This document shows positions 14,605 to 22,309 of a stretch of DNA of 33,044 bases, in pieces. Position 1 is the stretch's first letter; the number at the start of each line of letters is the position of its first letter. Made by a program: the position numbers and the translations under genes. Origin of the DNA: Streptomyces plumbidurans (GTDB lineage Bacteria > Actinomycetota > Actinomycetes > Streptomycetales > Streptomycetaceae); assembly GCF_019857225.1 (NCBI RefSeq), contig NZ_JAFJSY010000100.1, forward strand, positions 1 through 33,044, read 5' to 3'. The notes under the pieces were generated by a model, which was given only the letters and a program-made list of their open reading frames with translations, was not told the DNA's origin and ran no database searches.

Positions 14605-15774
14605 GTGAGCGTGGACGTGAACGGTGCGGTGGCCGAGGGCTTCGAGCCGGTCAGGGAGGCGTTCGCGCGGAACTTCGAGACGCTGGGCGAGCGGGGCGCC
14701 GCCGTCGCCGTCCACCGCGACGGGCACAAGGTCGTCGATCTGTGGGGCGGCACCAAGGACGTGGACGGGGACCGGCCCTGGGAGCACGGCACCGCCCAGG
14801 TCGTGCGCTCGGCGACCAAGGGCGTCGCCGCCGCCGTACTCCTGCTGCTGCACCAGCGCGGGGAGCTGGACCTGGACGCGCCGGTGGGCGAGTACTGGCC
14901 GGAGTTCAAGGCGGCGGGCAAGGAGCGGACGCGGGTGTGGCATCTGCTCGCGCACCGCGCCGGCGTGCCCGTCCTGGACCGTCCGCTGACCCCCGCCCAG
15001 GCCGCCGACCCCGCCCTCGGCGCCGAGGCGGTCGCGGCGCAGGCACCGGTGTGGGAGCCGGGCACCGACCACGGATACCACGCGCAGACGTACAGCTGGC
15101 TGACGGGCGAGCTGGTGCGCCGGGTCACCGGCCGCGGCATGGGCGAGTGGATCGCCGACGAGATCGCCGGGCCGGCCGGGGCGGACCTGTGGCTGGGGCT
15201 GCCCGAGGCGGAGACGTCCCGAGTGGGCCTGACCGGCAGGATCGAGTCCCCCGCGGACCCGCCCGGTCTGCGGACCCGCCCCAAGCGCGCGGTCGCCGAG
15301 GCCTACGCGGACCCGGACTCCCTCACCTGCCGGGCCTTCGCGGCCATCACCCCGTTCCCCGACGAGAACGACCCCGCCTACCGCGCGGCCGTCCTGCCCG
15401 CATCCAACGGCATCGCCACGGCGGAGGGCCTGGCGCGCTTCTACGGCTCACTCATCGGCGAAGTGGACGGCGGCAGGCGGCTGTTCACGCCGGAGACGGC
15501 GGAGCTGGCCCGCGCCGAGCGCAGCGCCGGACCGGACCGCGTGCTCGTCGTCGGCACCCGGTTCGGCCTCGGCTACATGCTGCACGGACCGGCGTCCCCG
15601 ATGCTGTCCCCCACCTCCTTCGGCCACCCCGGCCGCGGCGGCTCCCTCGGCTTCGCCGACCCCGCCTCGGGCATCTCCTTCGGCTACGTGACCAACGGCT
15701 TCCGCACGAGCGTGACGGCGGACCCCCGGGCGCAGGCGCTGGTACGGGCACTGCGCGGCGCGCTGTCGGCGTGA
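14605..15774 (+). CDS. Serine hydrolase, beta-lactamase/EstB family
   Basis: A class C beta-lactamase-fold serine hydrolase of the EstB/LpqK-like type, most likely an esterase or peptidase rather than an antibiotic-resistance enzyme. The 389 residues contain SATK (Ser69, Lys72) following VVR, the conserved WHLLAHRAGVPVLD block, a Tyr-containing motif YSW (Tyr163, the YxN counterpart) in GYHAQTYSWLTGELVRRVTG, and HPGRGGSLGFAD (about 341) in the place of the KTG/HxG motif. No signal peptide is seen, so it is probably cytoplasmic. GTG 14605 has AAGGAAG upstream with 7-nt spacing. It lies 107 bp after cbiO and could have its own promoter. It converges with the DUF1876 gene 21 bp beyond its stop, with no obvious terminator. 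Substrate unknown. Confidence 0.9.
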   Translation: MSVDVNGAVAEGFEPVREAFARNFETLGERGAAVAVHRDGHKVVDLWGGTKDVDGDRPWEHGTAQVVRSATKGVAAAVLLLLHQRGELDLDAPVGEYWPEFKAAGKERTRVWHLLAHRAGVPVLDRPLTPAQAADPALGAEAVAAQAPVWEPGTDHGYHAQTYSWLTGELVRRVTGRGMGEWIADEIAGPAGADLWLGLPEAETSRVGLTGRIESPADPPGLRTRPKRAVAEAYADPDSLTCRAFAAITPFPDENDPAYRAAVLPASNGIATAEGLARFYGSLIGEVDGGRRLFTPETAELARAERSAGPDRVLVVGTRFGLGYMLHGPASPMLSPTSFGHPGRGGSLGFADPASGISFGYVTNGFRTSVTADPRAQALVRALRGALSA

Positions 15775-15795
15775 GCGGGCCGGTAGGGTCGCGGC

Positions 15796-16071
15796 TCAGA
15801 CGTTGATGGAGTGCGAGGTGCGCCCCGAGGCCGAGTCGATCTCCCCGTGCGCCTTGGCCAGCAACTGCATGGCGAGCTCGTTGAGCGCCCGCGCGCCCGC
15901 GATCTCCTCGCCCACCCGAGGCTGATTGGCATCGGAACCGTGCCGGCTCGCATGCCCGTGGGCCCGTATCTCACTCCCGTCGGACAGCCGCACCATCGCA
16001 GCGGCCCGCGTATGCGTCGCGTCCTCCTGGAACTCCAGCTCGACATGCCATCCCACTGCGGTGTGCATCAT
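15796..16071 (-). CDS. DUF1876 domain protein
   Basis: A 91-residue protein of the DUF1876 family, common and often multicopy in actinobacteria and of unknown function. The sequence shows WHVELEFQEDATHTRAAAMVRLSDGSEIRAHGHASRH, two beta strands around the family's characteristic E-D-x-T-x-A-A-x-V stretch, then VGEEIAGARALNELAMQLLAKAHGEID, a helix typical of the family. ATG 16071 has GGAGG 8 nt upstream; a second ATG follows immediately. It is the last of a minus-strand group (HTH-DUF3887 protein, small membrane protein, DUF1876), 68 bp after the small membrane gene. From memory, members have been noted among stress-responsive genes; that is only a hint of function. Confidence 0.9.
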   Translation of the reverse strand: MMHTAVGWHVELEFQEDATHTRAAAMVRLSDGSEIRAHGHASRHGSDANQPRVGEEIAGARALNELAMQLLAKAHGEIDSASGRTSHSINV

Positions 16072-16139
16072 GACGATCACCTCCGGAAGACCTGTCTCCA
16101 GGGTGCTCCTCACCGCGCCCGCACGCACCACTGCGGGCC

Positions 16140-16355
16140 CTAGCGGTCCGCCTGCCGGCCGTGCACCAGATAGGCGACCAGTCCGACGACGTTGCCGAAC
16201 GCACAGAGGGCCAGCCATGCCTGTGGCGTCAGATTGCGGGTGTGCGGGTGGCGGGCGATGTCGGCCATGCACACGACGGCGGGGACGATCGCGACCAGCG
16301 GCACGAGCGCGGCCCACAGCGGCGGCGCGGACGAGAGAAGGGAACCGGTCTGCAC
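16140..16355 (-). CDS. Small membrane protein, PLDc_N-like
   Basis: 71 residues with two membrane helices: LWAALVPLVAIVPAVVCMADIARH and AWLALCAFGNVVGLVAYLVHGR. The layout, with the interhelix HPxTRxLTPxAW stretch and a second helix ending in YLVxGR, matches the phospholipase D nuclease N-terminal (PLDc_N) domain, which occurs alone in many actinobacterial mini-proteins without enzyme activity. The GTG start has a strong AAGGAGG 6 nt upstream. It begins 18 nt after the stop of the HTH-DUF3887 gene, so the two are almost certainly cotranscribed. Function unknown; it may be an accessory or sensor subunit for its neighbour. Confidence 0.85.
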   Translation of the reverse strand: MQTGSLLSSAPPLWAALVPLVAIVPAVVCMADIARHPHTRNLTPQAWLALCAFGNVVGLVAYLVHGRQADR

Positions 16356-16373
16356 GAAAGTCCTCCTTGGTTC

Positions 16374-17003
16374 TCAGGGAATCTCGGACGGAAGTATGAA
16401 GAGACCGGCAACCTTCTCGTCCGTGTCGAAGGCGACCCGAGCCTTCATGTCGTCGGCCTCGTACCGCAAGGGCACGTCGACGACCGTGTGGTCGCCGATC
16501 CGCCGGACGAACGGCTCGCCGTCGCCGAACCCCTCGAACGCGCCGACCAGGCCGGTGACCGTGGCGCGGCCGTTGCTCCACACCTCGTCGGTGAGGGCCG
16601 CCAGCACCTCGGCGTTGAACGAACGGCGGGCCTCCTCCATCCGCCCTTCCAGGACGTCCGTGACGATCGCGACGGCGCGTTGCCCGGCGTCGGTCATGCG
16701 CACTGTCTTGTCCATGGGTTCTCCCGTCCGGGGATCGATGGGTTTGCCGAACCGCTGGAAGGCGGCCTGGCGGGTGACTCCGAGCAGGTCCCCGATCTCC
16801 TGCCAGGTGTGGCCGGCGTCCCTGGCCTGCTGCACGCACAGCTTGAGCACCTGTTCCGCCAGGTCGTCGACGTCCCGGGAGTGCCGGATCAGGTCCAGAT
16901 AGGAAGGCGCTGCCAGAGAGCTGCCCAGCGCCCCGGCCAGCAGCGAGCTCCGCTCGGCCAGCAGTGCGCTCAGGCGGCGGAGGGACGGCGAGGCATCGGT
17001 CAT
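16374..17003 (-). CDS. HTH protein with C-terminal DUF3887-like domain
   Basis: 209 residues in two parts. The N-terminal part (about 1-95) includes a helix-turn-helix, HTWQEIGDLLGVTRQAAFQRFG, of the sigma-factor-region-4 or AsnC-like kind, so DNA binding is likely. The C-terminal part (about 100-205) resembles DUF3887, an NTF2/cystatin-like fold: AVAIVTDVLEGRMEEARRSFNAEVLAALTDEV, then VTGLVGAFEGFG and a closing strand VAGLFILP. The ATG at 17003 has no Shine-Dalgarno. On the minus strand TTGACG-17 bp-CATCGT ends 6 nt before it, giving a leaderless promoter. A perfect TGTAAA-N7-TTTACA dyad covers the -10 and start point, which suggests autoregulation. The small membrane gene follows 18 nt later. 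The specific role is unknown. Confidence 0.85.
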   Translation of the reverse strand: MTDASPSLRRLSALLAERSSLLAGALGSSLAAPSYLDLIRHSRDVDDLAEQVLKLCVQQARDAGHTWQEIGDLLGVTRQAAFQRFGKPIDPRTGEPMDKTVRMTDAGQRAVAIVTDVLEGRMEEARRSFNAEVLAALTDEVWSNGRATVTGLVGAFEGFGDGEPFVRRIGDHTVVDVPLRYEADDMKARVAFDTDEKVAGLFILPSEIP

Positions 17004-17054
17004 ATGTAAACGATGCCTTTACAACCGCACGTCGTCAAGGATTCCTTTACAACC
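17004..17054 (-). promoter_or_regulatory. Promoter and operator-like dyad of the HTH-DUF3887 gene
   Basis: On the minus strand TTGACG (17033-17038), a 17-bp spacer and CATCGT (17010-17015) precede the ATG by 6 nt. The dyad TGTAAA-CGATGCC-TTTACA (17005-17023) covers the -10 and transcription start. One half-site recurs: CCTTTACAACC is at 17016-17026 and again at 17044-17054, upstream of the -35. The arrangement fits repression by a dimer, with a second weaker half-site. The downstream HTH protein is the natural candidate binder. Confidence 0.6.
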
Positions 17055-17098
17055 ACCCGCGCCCGGCAGACCGCCCCACCACGACCGGTCCCGGCGCA

Positions 17099-17944
17099 CT
17101 ACCCGGCGTGCAGCATCAGCCCGATGCCGGCCACCAGCAGGCCTGCCGCCGCGATGCGGGGCGGGCCGAACCGTTCCTTGAAGAAGACGGCGCCGATGGC
17201 GGCGCCGACGATGATCGAGGATTCTCGTAGGGCCGCGATCGGGGCGAGTTCGGCTCTTGTCTGGGCCCAGAGGACCAGGCCGTAGGCGAGGACGGACAGG
17301 GCGGCGCCCAGAAGGCCCCGAGGGGCGAAGGGGCGCAGGACGGTGGTGAAGCGGCCACGCCAGCGGTACAGCGCGTACGCCGGGACCGCGATGCCCTCCA
17401 CTGCCATCAGCCAGGCGATGTAGCCGAGGGAGGAGCCGGACGCGCGTACGCCCAGGCCGTCCACGACCGTGTACGCGGCGATGGTCAGGCCGGTGGCGAG
17501 CGCGGCGCCGATGGCCGGCCAGTTGGGCCGGCTGCCGCGCAGGCCCCACAGGGCGACGCCGGTCAGCCCCGCGCAGGACAGGGTGATGCCCGCGGCCGCC
17601 CAGCCGTTCGGTACCTCGTGTGCGAAGAGCGCGGCGAGGAGCGTGACGACCAGGGGTGCGGTACCGCGGGCGATCGGATAGGCCTGGCCGAAGTCGCCGA
17701 GCCGGAAGGACCGCATGAGCAGGACGTAGTAGGCGACGTGGATGACCGCGGAGGCGGCGAGGTAGGGCCAGGCGCCGGCCGCGGGGAAGGGCACGAACGG
17801 CACCATCGCCAGCCCGATGAGCATGCCGCCGCCGGCGATCAGGGTGAAGCCGACCAGCTTGTCCGTGATCTGGTGGGCGATCGCGTTCCAGCCGGCGTGT
17901 GTGACGGCGGCGAACAGGACCGCGGCGGCGACCAGCGGCGTCAC
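17099..17944 (-). CDS. EamA/DMT family transporter
   Basis: A ten-helix drug/metabolite-transporter-superfamily permease, 281 residues, with two EamA repeats. It begins TPLVAAAVLFAAVTHAGWNAIAHQ, where helix 1 carries the typical H-A-x-W-N motif. Hydrophobic segments alternate to the end, including VAYYVLLMRSFRLGDFGQAYPIARGTAPLV (the G-x2-x-x-Y-P-I-A-R-G motif of the first repeat) and APIAALRESSIIVGAAIGAVFFKERFGPPRI (the matching second-repeat motif). GTG 17944 overlaps the stop of the ybaK-type gene as GTGA, giving translational coupling. The longer upstream frame would add an Arg-rich, non-conserved stretch. Substrate unknown: amino acids, metabolites or drugs are usual. Confidence 0.92.
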   Translation of the reverse strand: MTPLVAAAVLFAAVTHAGWNAIAHQITDKLVGFTLIAGGGMLIGLAMVPFVPFPAAGAWPYLAASAVIHVAYYVLLMRSFRLGDFGQAYPIARGTAPLVVTLLAALFAHEVPNGWAAAGITLSCAGLTGVALWGLRGSRPNWPAIGAALATGLTIAAYTVVDGLGVRASGSSLGYIAWLMAVEGIAVPAYALYRWRGRFTTVLRPFAPRGLLGAALSVLAYGLVLWAQTRAELAPIAALRESSIIVGAAIGAVFFKERFGPPRIAAAGLLVAGIGLMLHAG

Positions 17945-18438
17945 GAGCTGCGCTCGCGCACGTCCACGAGGGTGGCACCGGCGTGGGCGACCAGGTCCTT
18001 GGGCTCCATCGGGAACACGGCGTGCGGGTTGCCGGCGGCGGCCCACACGACGTCGTGCTCCAGCAGCGAACGGTCGGCCAGCACCCGGGTTGTGGTGCGG
18101 TGTCCGAAGGGCGGTACGCCCCCGATGGCGTACCCGGTGCTCTCGCGCACGACGTCCGCCCGGGCCCGGGTCACCTTCTCGGCGCCGAGCTCCTCGCGGA
18201 CCCGCTCGATGTCCACCCGCGAGGCCCCGTCCATCAGCACCAGCACCGGGACCCCGTCCGCCGCGAAGATCAGCGACTTGCAGATCTGGCTCAGCTCGCA
18301 GCCGATCGCCGCGGCCGCCTCGGCGGCGGTGCGGGTCGCGTCCGGGAAGCGGCGGATGCGGTCGTTCACGTCGTCGAGACCCAGCTCGTGCAGGGCCTCG
18401 GCGAAACGGGGGTGGGCCGGCGAGTCGGAAGGCGTCAT
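17941..18438 (-). CDS. YbaK/EbsC-type aminoacyl-tRNA deacylase
   Basis: A 165-residue member of the YbaK/ProX editing-domain family that hydrolyses mischarged aminoacyl-tRNAs in trans (for example Cys- or Ala-tRNAPro). The conserved lysine is in QICKSLIFA (Lys54), and the substrate-loop motif GGVPPFGH is at about 106-113. VVWAAAGNPHAVFPM matches the C-terminal strand and loop. ATG 18438 has no good Shine-Dalgarno; TAGCCT lies 7 nt upstream on the minus strand, hinting at a leaderless transcript. The stop overlaps the start of the EamA transporter by 4 nt, so the two form an operon. The pairing of an editing enzyme with a DMT permease suggests shared amino-acid handling, but that is inference. 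Confidence 0.92.
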   Translation of the reverse strand: MTPSDSPAHPRFAEALHELGLDDVNDRIRRFPDATRTAAEAAAAIGCELSQICKSLIFAADGVPVLVLMDGASRVDIERVREELGAEKVTRARADVVRESTGYAIGGVPPFGHRTTTRVLADRSLLEHDVVWAAAGNPHAVFPMEPKDLVAHAGATLVDVRERSS

Positions 18439-18527
18439 GCCCGGCAGGCTAGCTGCCCCGTACAGACATCACGAACGAATTCGGGGACGCCCGCTCGGCC
18501 GGACGTCAGACCGACGCCACCCGAACT

Positions 18528-19079
18528 TCAGCCGAACGTCACGCCCTCGGTCGTGGACACCGCCGCCGTACGCCCGGGTGCGGAGTGGTACTGCCAGTAC
18601 AGGTTGGTGTGGGCGACGACCTGCTCCGGGGGCGGGGCGCCCCACTTGCTGTTGTCGTTCGTGGTGTGGGCGTCGGAGACGAGCGTGACGTCGTATCCGC
18701 GGGTGAAGGCGCCGTGGATCGTGGAGCGTATGCAGGCGTCGGTCTCCGCGCCCGCGACCACGAGATGGCCGACCCCGGCCGCGGCGAGGACCTCCTCCAG
18801 TTCGGTGTCCTCGAAGGCGTCGCCGTAGTTCTTGTGCACCACCGGTTCGGAGGCGCGGCCGGGCAGTTCGCGCACGTACTGCCAGGCCTCGCTGCCCTTC
18901 TCCAGGCCGTCGTCGGAGTGCTGGACCCAGACGACGGGGACGTCCTGGGCGCGGGCCCGCTCGACGAGGGAGGCGATGTTGGCGACGACCTCGTCGCGCC
19001 GGTACGCGGACACGACGACGCCCTGCTGGACGTCGATCACCAGCAGGGCGGTGCGGGGGCGTTGCGGAAGCGTGGTCAT
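18528..19079 (-). CDS. Isochorismatase-like cysteine hydrolase
   Basis: A cytoplasmic hydrolase of the isochorismatase/nicotinamidase fold, 183 residues. The catalytic triad is complete: Asp16 in LLVIDVQ, Lys83 in VVHKNYGDAF, and Cys116 in GAETDACIRSTI. The preceding GAETDAC matches the family's cis-peptide block. ALLVIDVQ opens the Rossmann-like sheet and VTLVSDAHTT continues it. Close homologues act on varied amides, so nicotinamide, biuret-like or unknown amides are possible. ATG 19079 has TAGCGT 6 nt upstream on the minus strand and no Shine-Dalgarno, consistent with leaderless translation. It lies downstream of the mmpL gene on the same strand, with 78 bp between that contain repeated CTGACAGTC. 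Confidence 0.92.
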   Translation of the reverse strand: MTTLPQRPRTALLVIDVQQGVVVSAYRRDEVVANIASLVERARAQDVPVVWVQHSDDGLEKGSEAWQYVRELPGRASEPVVHKNYGDAFEDTELEEVLAAAGVGHLVVAGAETDACIRSTIHGAFTRGYDVTLVSDAHTTNDNSKWGAPPPEQVVAHTNLYWQYHSAPGRTAAVSTTEGVTFG

Positions 19080-19085
19080 GCGCTC

Positions 19086-19091
19086 ACGCTA
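19086..19091 (-). promoter_or_regulatory. Candidate -10 for leaderless isochorismatase gene
   Basis: On the minus strand TAGCGT is followed by GAGCGC and then the ATG. No Shine-Dalgarno is present and no clear -35 is seen. Confidence 0.4.
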
Positions 19092-19101
19092 GCCCCCGCC
19101 A

Positions 19102-19154
19102 CTGACAGTCGCCGGGGGTTGTCCCCTCTGACAGTCCTCTGACAGTCGCCGGGG
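19102..19154. repeat. CTGACAGTC repeats between mmpL and isochorismatase genes
   Basis: The 9-mer CTGACAGTC occurs at 19102-19110, 19128-19136 and 19139-19147. The first and third copies extend to a shared 16-mer ending GCCGGGG. Copies two and three are 11 bp apart, one helical turn. They lie upstream of the isochorismatase gene, so they could be operator half-sites or leftovers of local duplication. Confidence 0.6.
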
Positions 19155-19157
19155 CCG

Positions 19158-21380
19158 TCAGGCCCGTGCCAGCTCCCGATCCTCGTCGTCGTCCCTCGTG
19201 TCGCGGTCGAGGTTCTTCAGCCCCTCGCCCTCCACGTCCACGTTGGGCAGCGCCCGGTCCAGCCACTTCGGCAGCCACCAGGCCCGCTTGCCGAGCAGTG
19301 CCAGCACCGCCGGCACGATCGCCATGCGCACGATGAACGCGTCGAAGAAGACCGCGATCGCGAGGCCGAAGCCGATCATCTTGATCATGGACTCGCTGGA
19401 GCCGATGAAGCCGGAGAAGACCGCCGTCATGATCACCGCGGCGGCCGTGACCACCCGCGCCCCGTGCTTGAACCCGGTGACGACGGCCTGCGCCGGCTTC
19501 TCCCCCTGGACGTAGGCCTCCCGCATCCGCGTCACGAGGAACACCTCGTAGTCCATCGCGAGACCGAAGACCACACCGACCATGAAGATCGGCATCATCG
19601 ACATGACCGGGCCGGTCTGCTCCACACCCAGCAGACCGGACAGCCAGCCCCACTGGAAGACCGCCACGACCGCGCCGAGCGCCGCCATCACCGACAGCAG
19701 GAAGCCGAGCGCCGCCTTCAGCGGGACCAGGATCGAGCGGAAGACGACGATCAGGAGGAGGAACGCCAGACCGACGACCAGCACCAGATACGGGATCAGC
19801 GCGTCGTTCAGCTTCTGCGACACGTCGATGTTCATCGCCGTCGAGCCGGTGACCAGCACCTTCGCGCCCGTGTCGGCCTTGATGTGCGCGCCCGCGTCAC
19901 GGATTGAGTGGACCAGGTCCTCGGTGGTGACCGACGACGGCTTGGAGTCGGGGATCACCGTGATCGTCGCCGTGTCACCGGCCTTGTTGAACTGCGCCGG
20001 CGTGACCGTCACGACGTCCTTCAGGCCCTTGATGTCATGGGCGACCTTGCCCACCGCGGCCTTGGGGCTGTCGCTGTCCTTGGCGTCGACCACGATCATC
20101 AGGGGGCCGTTGAATCCGGGGCCGAAGCCCTCGGACAGCAGGTCGTAGGCGCGGCGCTGCGTCGTCGACGTCGGCTGCGAGCCGTCGTCGCCCAGGCCCA
20201 GCTCCAGCGAGGACGCCGGGACCGCCGCGGCTCCGAGACCGATCACGCCCAGCAGCAGGACCGCGACGGGGCGGCGTACGACGAAGCTCGCCCAGCGGGT
20301 GCCCATGTTCGGCCGGCCCTCGGCCGCCTTGCGTGCCGCGCGTCCGCCGCCGAGCAGCCTGCTCTTCTGCCCGGCCGGCTTGACCTTGCGGCCCGCGTAC
20401 CCGAGCAGTGCCGGGATCATGGTCAGCGCGATCAGCACCGCGATCGCCACCGTGCCGGCGGCCGCCACACCCATCTTCGTCAGCATCGGGATGTTGACGA
20501 CGGACAGGCCGACCAGCGCGATCACGACCGTCAGGCCGGCGAAGACCACCGCCGAGCCGGCCGTGCCGACGGCCCGCCCGGCCGCCTCCTCCCGGGCGCG
20601 GCCCTCGGCGAGCTCGGCGCGATAGCGGGAGACGATGAACAGGGCGTAGTCGATGCCGACCGCGAGGCCGATCATCATGGCCAGGGTGGAGGTCGTCGAG
20701 CCGAGGTCCAGGGCCTTCGCCAGTGCCGTGATGGTCGAGACGCCGATGCCCACGCCGATGAGCGCCGTCAGCAGCGGCAGCCCGGCCGCGATCAGCGAGC
20801 CGAAGGTGATGACGAGGACGACGGCCGCGACCGCGATGCCGATGACCTCGGTGGCGCCGGTCTCGGGTGTCGTCTGCAGCGCGTCACCGCCGATCTCGAC
20901 GGTCAGCCCGGCGCCCCGCGCATCCTTTCCGGCCTGCTCCAGGGCGTCCCGTGAGGCGTCCTTCAGCTCCATGCCGGAGACCTTGTACTTGACCGACGTA
21001 TAGGCGATCGTGCCGTCCTTGCTGACGGCGTGCGCCTTGTAGGGGTCGGAGGCGGAGACCACCTCGGAGCCGTCGGACAGCTCCTTGACCGTCTTCTCGA
21101 CGGTGGCCTTGTTGCCGGCGTCGGTCATCTTCTCGCCCGCGGGCGCCTTGAAGACGACGCGTCCGGTGGCGCCGTCGGCGCTCATCCCGGGGAAGCGCTG
21201 TTCCAGCAGGTCGAAGGCCTTCTGGGCCTCCGTACCGGGAATGGAGAAGGAGGAGGAGCCCGCAGCGGGGGCGCCGGCCGCGCCGACTCCCGCGAGCGTC
21301 AGCAGCGCCACCCAGATCAGGGCGACGAAGTGCCGTCGCCTGAAGGCGAACCGGCCGACTTTGTAGAGGAACGTGGCCAC
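19158..21380 (-). CDS. MMPL family RND-type transporter
   Basis: A 740-residue membrane transporter of the MmpL/HAE2 type, probably exporting lipids or toxic hydrophobic compounds. An N-terminal helix (HFVALIWVALLTLAGVGAAG) is followed by a large periplasmic domain, then a block of helices with the family signature GLAVGIDYALFIVSRYRAELAEG. A second periplasmic domain and a second helix block follow, with GLAMDYEVFLVTRMREAYVQG. The paired D-Y dipeptides are the proton-relay residues. The C-terminus is short and acidic (DEDRELARA). GTG 21380 has GGGAG 9 nt upstream. The TetR gene lies immediately upstream on the same strand (128 bp gap), and its operator-like dyad probably governs both. It resembles multidrug or lipid exporters of many streptomycetes. 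Confidence 0.93.
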   Translation of the reverse strand: MATFLYKVGRFAFRRRHFVALIWVALLTLAGVGAAGAPAAGSSSFSIPGTEAQKAFDLLEQRFPGMSADGATGRVVFKAPAGEKMTDAGNKATVEKTVKELSDGSEVVSASDPYKAHAVSKDGTIAYTSVKYKVSGMELKDASRDALEQAGKDARGAGLTVEIGGDALQTTPETGATEVIGIAVAAVVLVITFGSLIAAGLPLLTALIGVGIGVSTITALAKALDLGSTTSTLAMMIGLAVGIDYALFIVSRYRAELAEGRAREEAAGRAVGTAGSAVVFAGLTVVIALVGLSVVNIPMLTKMGVAAAGTVAIAVLIALTMIPALLGYAGRKVKPAGQKSRLLGGGRAARKAAEGRPNMGTRWASFVVRRPVAVLLLGVIGLGAAAVPASSLELGLGDDGSQPTSTTQRRAYDLLSEGFGPGFNGPLMIVVDAKDSDSPKAAVGKVAHDIKGLKDVVTVTPAQFNKAGDTATITVIPDSKPSSVTTEDLVHSIRDAGAHIKADTGAKVLVTGSTAMNIDVSQKLNDALIPYLVLVVGLAFLLLIVVFRSILVPLKAALGFLLSVMAALGAVVAVFQWGWLSGLLGVEQTGPVMSMMPIFMVGVVFGLAMDYEVFLVTRMREAYVQGEKPAQAVVTGFKHGARVVTAAAVIMTAVFSGFIGSSESMIKMIGFGLAIAVFFDAFIVRMAIVPAVLALLGKRAWWLPKWLDRALPNVDVEGEGLKNLDRDTRDDDEDRELARA

Positions 21381-21508
21381 GAGGGCGTACTCCCGGTCAG
21401 GTCGTGGGTCTATCAGGGCAGGGGTGATCAGCCCGGCGGGGAGGCAGGGGTGACCGTCCCGACGACTTGAGCGGTGACGTCAGGTACTCGGGGAGGTGCG
21501 GGGATCTG

Positions 21509-22099
21509 TCAGGCGACGAGGGCGGGGAGAACCACTGCGTCGATGTACGAAAGGAGGAAGGCCTGGGTCGGCGGCTGTTCGTCGATCAGGCTGCGGGCGG
21601 CGAACCCACCGATGATCATGTGCATCACATAGTCGAGCGCCGGGTTGTCGGCCCGGATCTCGCCCCGGTCGATCGCGCGCTGCAGCATGCGGCGGAACTC
21701 CGCCAGCTCCGGTTCGATCAGGTGCTCCTTGAACGCCTTCAGGAGGTCCGGATTGCCGTGCACCGCCATGGCCAGCCCTCGCATCAGCGCGGAGTTCTGC
21801 TCCATCTGGCAGTCGTCCGAGCGCAGCGTGAGGGCGTGCAGGTCGCCCTTGAGCGAGCCGGTGTCGATCTCGGCGGAGGAGCCCGGCTTGTCGTGCCGTA
21901 CCGCCCTTGCGACCAGCTCGGCCTTGCCGCCCCACTGGCGGTAGAGCGTCGCCTTGCTGGAGCGGGTGCGGGCCGCCACGGCGTCCATGGTGAGGGCGTC
22001 GTAGCCGACTTCCCTGAGCAGGTCGAGCACGGCCCCGTACAGCTCGGCCTCTCGCTCGGGCGTGATCCGACTGCGACGCGTCGTTGCGACCTCAGTCAT
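21509..22099 (-). CDS. TetR/AcrR family transcriptional regulator
   Basis: 196 residues. The N-terminal helix-turn-helix (about 15-65) reads ITPEREAELYGAVLDLLREVGYDALTMDAVAARTRSSKATLYRQWGGKAELV, the standard TetR pattern, with the SKATLYRQW recognition helix. The C-terminal domain is the all-helical ligand and dimer region (MEQNSALMRGLAMAVHG, then LDYVMHMIIGGFAARSLI). ATG 22099 is preceded by GGAAGGTGA at good spacing; a GTG two codons earlier is possible. The long upstream frame has no conserved residues. The gene precedes the mmpL transporter in the same direction, and a perfect dyad lies 68 bp upstream. Members normally repress themselves and a neighbouring efflux pump, and the context fits that. 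The inducer is unknown. Confidence 0.93.
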   Translation of the reverse strand: MTEVATTRRSRITPEREAELYGAVLDLLREVGYDALTMDAVAARTRSSKATLYRQWGGKAELVARAVRHDKPGSSAEIDTGSLKGDLHALTLRSDDCQMEQNSALMRGLAMAVHGNPDLLKAFKEHLIEPELAEFRRMLQRAIDRGEIRADNPALDYVMHMIIGGFAARSLIDEQPPTQAFLLSYIDAVVLPALVA

Positions 22100-22143
22100 G
22101 TCACTCACCTTCCGGCTCGGGTGCTCCTGTTCGTACACCCAAG

Positions 22144-22181
22144 AAGATACCCTGAAAGCTAGCGAAACGAAACCGTTTCGT
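22144..22181 (-). promoter_or_regulatory. TetR operator and promoter
   Basis: The dyad ACGAAAC-C-GTTTCGT (22167-22181) is a perfect 7-1-7 palindrome in an otherwise unstructured, AT-richer patch. On the minus strand its left arm gives TTTCGT, 17 bp before TATCTT (22144-22149), so the dyad covers the -35. This is a classic TetR autorepression layout. Its size is at the low end for a TetR footprint. Confidence 0.65.
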
Positions 22182-22309
22182 ACGTGTGGTGGATCACGTA
22201 TGTGAAGGAGACGTAAGGAAGGGGTCCCGTGAGGAAGGAGCCATAAGAAGGACACGCAAGACCGGGCCTACGAGTTGCCCGGCCCCATTCGGCGGAAAAG
22301 CATGGGGAG

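Noticed and set aside
14605..15774. Antibiotic-resistance beta-lactamase
   Set aside because: No signal peptide is visible and the motifs fit EstB-like esterases (YSW, HPGRGG) rather than a secreted beta-lactamase.
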